Shown here: piece by piece, positions 39,694 to 42,162 of the stretch
Layout of the letters: every line of letters begins with the position of its first letter
Numbering within the stretch: the first letter of the stretch is position 1
Source of the DNA: Eudoraea sp.
GTDB taxonomy: Bacteria > Bacteroidota > Bacteroidia > Flavobacteriales > Flavobacteriaceae
Reading direction: 5' to 3'
Assembly (NCBI GenBank): GCA_024639765.1
Contig: JAHEHU010000019.1
Coordinates: 1 to 42,162 of the forward strand
DNA: 42,162 nt
Notes under the pieces: generated by a model
Seen by the model: only the letters and a program-made list of their open reading frames with translations
Database searches by the model: none
Told to the model about the DNA's origin: nothing
Made by a program: the position numbers and the translations under genes

Positions 39694-41529
39694 CTACTTC
39701 TTTTTACCAGCCTCCATTTTGTCTTTTAGCGCTTGTAGTTGCTCATTGGCGTCTCCCAGTGTTGGTTTAGACTCCTCAGCCGAAGCAGCAGCTTTTTTCT
39801 TCGCCGCTTTAACATTACGTTGCTCTTCTGCTCTGAAGATTGCCGTATGGCTGGCTACAACTCTTTTGAATTCTTTGTTGAACTCAATGATCTTGAAAAG
39901 GGCTTCTTCTCCCTTAGCCAACTTTTTGCCATCTTCCTTCTCCATATGCCTTTGAGGAACAAAGGCCGTAATGTCCTTATTGAAGTCGATCACAGCGCCT
40001 TTATCAACGATCTCAGTTATAGCCGCTTTGTGTTCAGTACCCAGGGCAAATTCCTTTTCGTATTTATCCCACGGGTTTTCAGTGGTTTGCTTGTGGCCTA
40101 AACTTAACTTGCGTCCTTCTACATCCAATTCAAGAACCTCTACTTCCAGAGTGTCACCAACTGCAACGAACTCTGATGGGTGCTTGATCTTTTTGGTCCA
40201 TGAGAGGTCTGAAATATAGATCAACCCATCGATACCTTCTTCCAGTTCAACAAAAACACCAAAGTTGGTAAAGTTCCTTACAATTCCTTTGTGCTTAGAT
40301 CCAACAGGATATTTAGATGTAATGTCTGTCCATGGATCTGGCGTAAGTTGTTTGATACCCAAAGACATTTTTCTATCCTCACGGTCTAGTGTAAGTACAA
40401 CCGCTTCCAATTCATCACCAACCTTTACAAAGTCCTGCGCAGATCTTAAATGAGTAGACCAGGACATTTCTGAAACGTGGATCAATCCTTCAACTCCTTC
40501 AGCTACTTCAAGGAAAGCACCGTAATCTGCAATTACTACAACCTTCCCTTTCACTTTATCTCCAACCTTAAACTCATCGCCTAAGGCATCCCAAGGATGT
40601 TTCTCTAGTTGTTTAAGTCCTAATTGAATTCTGGATTTATTATCATCGAAATCAAGGATCACGACATTTAGTTTTTCGTCTAGCTCTACCACCTCATTTG
40701 GATGGTTGATTCTACTCCACGAAAGATCTGTAATATGGATAAGTCCATCTACACCACCAAGATCTATAAAGACACCATAAGAAGTAATATTTTTCACTAC
40801 CCCTTCTAATACCTGTCCTTTTTCTAACTGGCTTATGATCTCTTTTTTCTGCTCTTCAATGTCAGCCTCTATGAGCGCTTTATGAGAAACCACCACGTTC
40901 TTGAACTCGTGGTTGATCTTCACAACCTTGAATTCCATGGTCTTCCCTACATACTGATCGTAATCGCGAATTGGTTTCACGTCTATCTGTGATCCCGGAA
41001 GGAATGCTTCAATACCAAATACGTCCACGATCATACCACCTTTAGTTCTGCATTTTACAAATCCAGTAACTACTTCCTCCTTATCATGAGCAGCATTAAC
41101 CCTGTCCCATGCCTGAATGGTACGTGCTTTTCTATGAGATAGGACCAATTGTCCGCTTTTATCCTCGCGGATATCGATCAATACTTCTACTTTGTCCCCA
41201 ACCTTAAGTCCGGGATTGTAGCGAAATTCATTAAGGGAAATAACCCCCTCAGATTTAGCATTGATGTCAATGATTGCTTCGCGATCCGTAATATGAGTTA
41301 CAGTTCCCTGAACTACTTCCTCATCTGCCGTATCTACAAAGTTCTCGGCTACTAATTTTTCGAATTCCTCTAATTTGGATTCGTCTACACGCTCAATCCC
41401 CTCTTCATACTTATCCCAATCAAAATTCTTTAAAAATTCTTTCGGATCTTGTTTAGGAGCCTCTACTTTTTGTTCCTGAGCGACCTCAGCTACCTGAGTC
41501 TCTTCTGTTGTTGTTTTCTTTTCAGCCAT
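39694..41529 (-). CDS. rpsA: 30S ribosomal protein S1
   Basis: repeated S1 domains (e.g. GVVKNITSYGVFIDLGGVDGLIHITDLSW); 611 aa. Confidence 0.97.
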   Translation of the reverse strand: MAEKKTTTEETQVAEVAQEQKVEAPKQDPKEFLKNFDWDKYEEGIERVDESKLEEFEKLVAENFVDTADEEVVQGTVTHITDREAIIDINAKSEGVISLNEFRYNPGLKVGDKVEVLIDIREDKSGQLVLSHRKARTIQAWDRVNAAHDKEEVVTGFVKCRTKGGMIVDVFGIEAFLPGSQIDVKPIRDYDQYVGKTMEFKVVKINHEFKNVVVSHKALIEADIEEQKKEIISQLEKGQVLEGVVKNITSYGVFIDLGGVDGLIHITDLSWSRINHPNEVVELDEKLNVVILDFDDNKSRIQLGLKQLEKHPWDALGDEFKVGDKVKGKVVVIADYGAFLEVAEGVEGLIHVSEMSWSTHLRSAQDFVKVGDELEAVVLTLDREDRKMSLGIKQLTPDPWTDITSKYPVGSKHKGIVRNFTNFGVFVELEEGIDGLIYISDLSWTKKIKHPSEFVAVGDTLEVEVLELDVEGRKLSLGHKQTTENPWDKYEKEFALGTEHKAAITEIVDKGAVIDFNKDITAFVPQRHMEKEDGKKLAKGEEALFKIIEFNKEFKRVVASHTAIFRAEEQRNVKAAKKKAAASAEESKPTLGDANEQLQALKDKMEAGKKK

Positions 41530-41549
41530 ATTGCTGATTTTACTTTGTA

Positions 41550-41587
41550 TTCCATAAACCTCTAGGAGTAAGGCAACGCCTATGGAA
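41550..41587 (-). promoter_or_regulatory. candidate structured 5' leader element of rpsA
   Basis: outer stem TTCCATA/TATGGAA enclosing GGC-GTT-GCC and CTC-CTA-GAG hairpins, 20 nt upstream of the start. Confidence 0.5.
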
Positions 41588-41647
41588 GTTGTTATTCTTT
41601 TTTTGTCTTTTCCCTTTTATCTCTTAGAAACTTGCCAAAAAGGTGTG

Positions 41648-41678
41648 CAAAAATACAATTAAATTATTGTTTTAACAA
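41648..41678 (-). promoter_or_regulatory. Bacteroidota-type promoter for rpsA
   Basis: minus strand TTG (41678-41676) - N20 - TATTTTTG (41655-41648). Confidence 0.65.
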
Positions 41679-41790
41679 CCTAAAAAACCTTGCCACAGGC
41701 AAAATCACAACAAATAAGAACTGTGGCAGCAATATCTTGGTAGATTTCGTATCTTTATGACAACAATATTAACCTTATAATAAAGTATAA

Positions 41791-42162
41791 ATGAGTGCTA
41801 AAGACAAGTACCAAAGTGTGTTATCTCTTGGAGAGAAACTGGGTATAAAAGATGGTAAAGTAAGTGAGGAAAACGGTGTTTTAAAAATTAAAGGTGAAGC
41901 CAAAACTCCTTATGAAAAGAACATTTTATGGGATAGAATAAAAGAAGTTGGCGGGGAAAATCCTGCTGATATCAAAGCGAATATCACTGTAGCGGATAAC
42001 AGTGTTTATCACAGGCATATAGTGCAACGTGGTGAATCTTTAAGTAAAATTGCTAAGCATTATTACGGAGATCCCATGAAATACAAGCAGATCTTTTCTG
42101 CCAATACAGATATTTTGAAGAATCCTGATATGATTCATCCAGATCAAGTGCTCACCATTCCC
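41791..42162 (+). CDS. BON/LysM-domain protein similar to Kbp/YgaU, truncated by the window end
   Basis: ATG 41791; ...VYHRHIVQRGESLSKIAKHYYGDPMKYKQIFSANTDILKNPDMIHPDQVLTIP is a LysM domain; absent from the ORF track because no stop is reached. Confidence 0.88.
   Translation, partial: MSAKDKYQSVLSLGEKLGIKDGKVSEENGVLKIKGEAKTPYEKNILWDRIKEVGGENPADIKANITVADNSVYHRHIVQRGESLSKIAKHYYGDPMKYKQIFSANTDILKNPDMIHPDQVLTIP

Noticed and set aside
39650-39955. Plus-strand ORFs inside and downstream of rpsA (39650, 39739, 39971, 40265, 41149)
   Set aside because: Antisense to ribosomal protein S1 coding sequence; composition typical of antisense translation.
1-42162. CRISPR arrays, transposases, integrases, phage genes, toxin-antitoxin or defence systems
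   Set aside because: None seen in the ORF track or by eye; content is core metabolism and information processing, so no mobile or defence system is claimed.

Overview
The window is a compact, mostly core-genome segment. Protein content (GyrA, ClpC, ThrABC, YebC, KdsB, DUF3822/RsmD, PPK1, PyrBR, S1), TAnnTTTG-type promoters and the lack of Shine-Dalgarno sequences point to the Bacteroidota, probably Flavobacteriaceae. I see about 34 protein genes, one RNA gene (rnpB, minus strand), several intrinsic terminators and a recurring Bacteroidota-type promoter motif. I see no CRISPR array, transposon, prophage, rRNA or tRNA. I cannot identify a clearly new multi-gene system. The best second-look items are non-coding or regulatory: (1) an unannotated Thr/Ile-rich 18-aa leader peptide with promoter and hairpins upstream of thrA; (2) a perfect 11-bp terminator-like hairpin plus U-rich tract inside the start of the DUF3822 gene; (3) a three-helix element in the rpsA 5' leader; (4) a kdsB-HAD-kdnB cluster suggesting 8-amino-Kdo chemistry without a visible kdnA; (5) tandem paralogous lipoproteins, one with two palindromes between its promoter and start codon; (6) several start codons that promoter positions suggest should be moved. 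All homology calls come from recognition of the translated sequences, with no database search.
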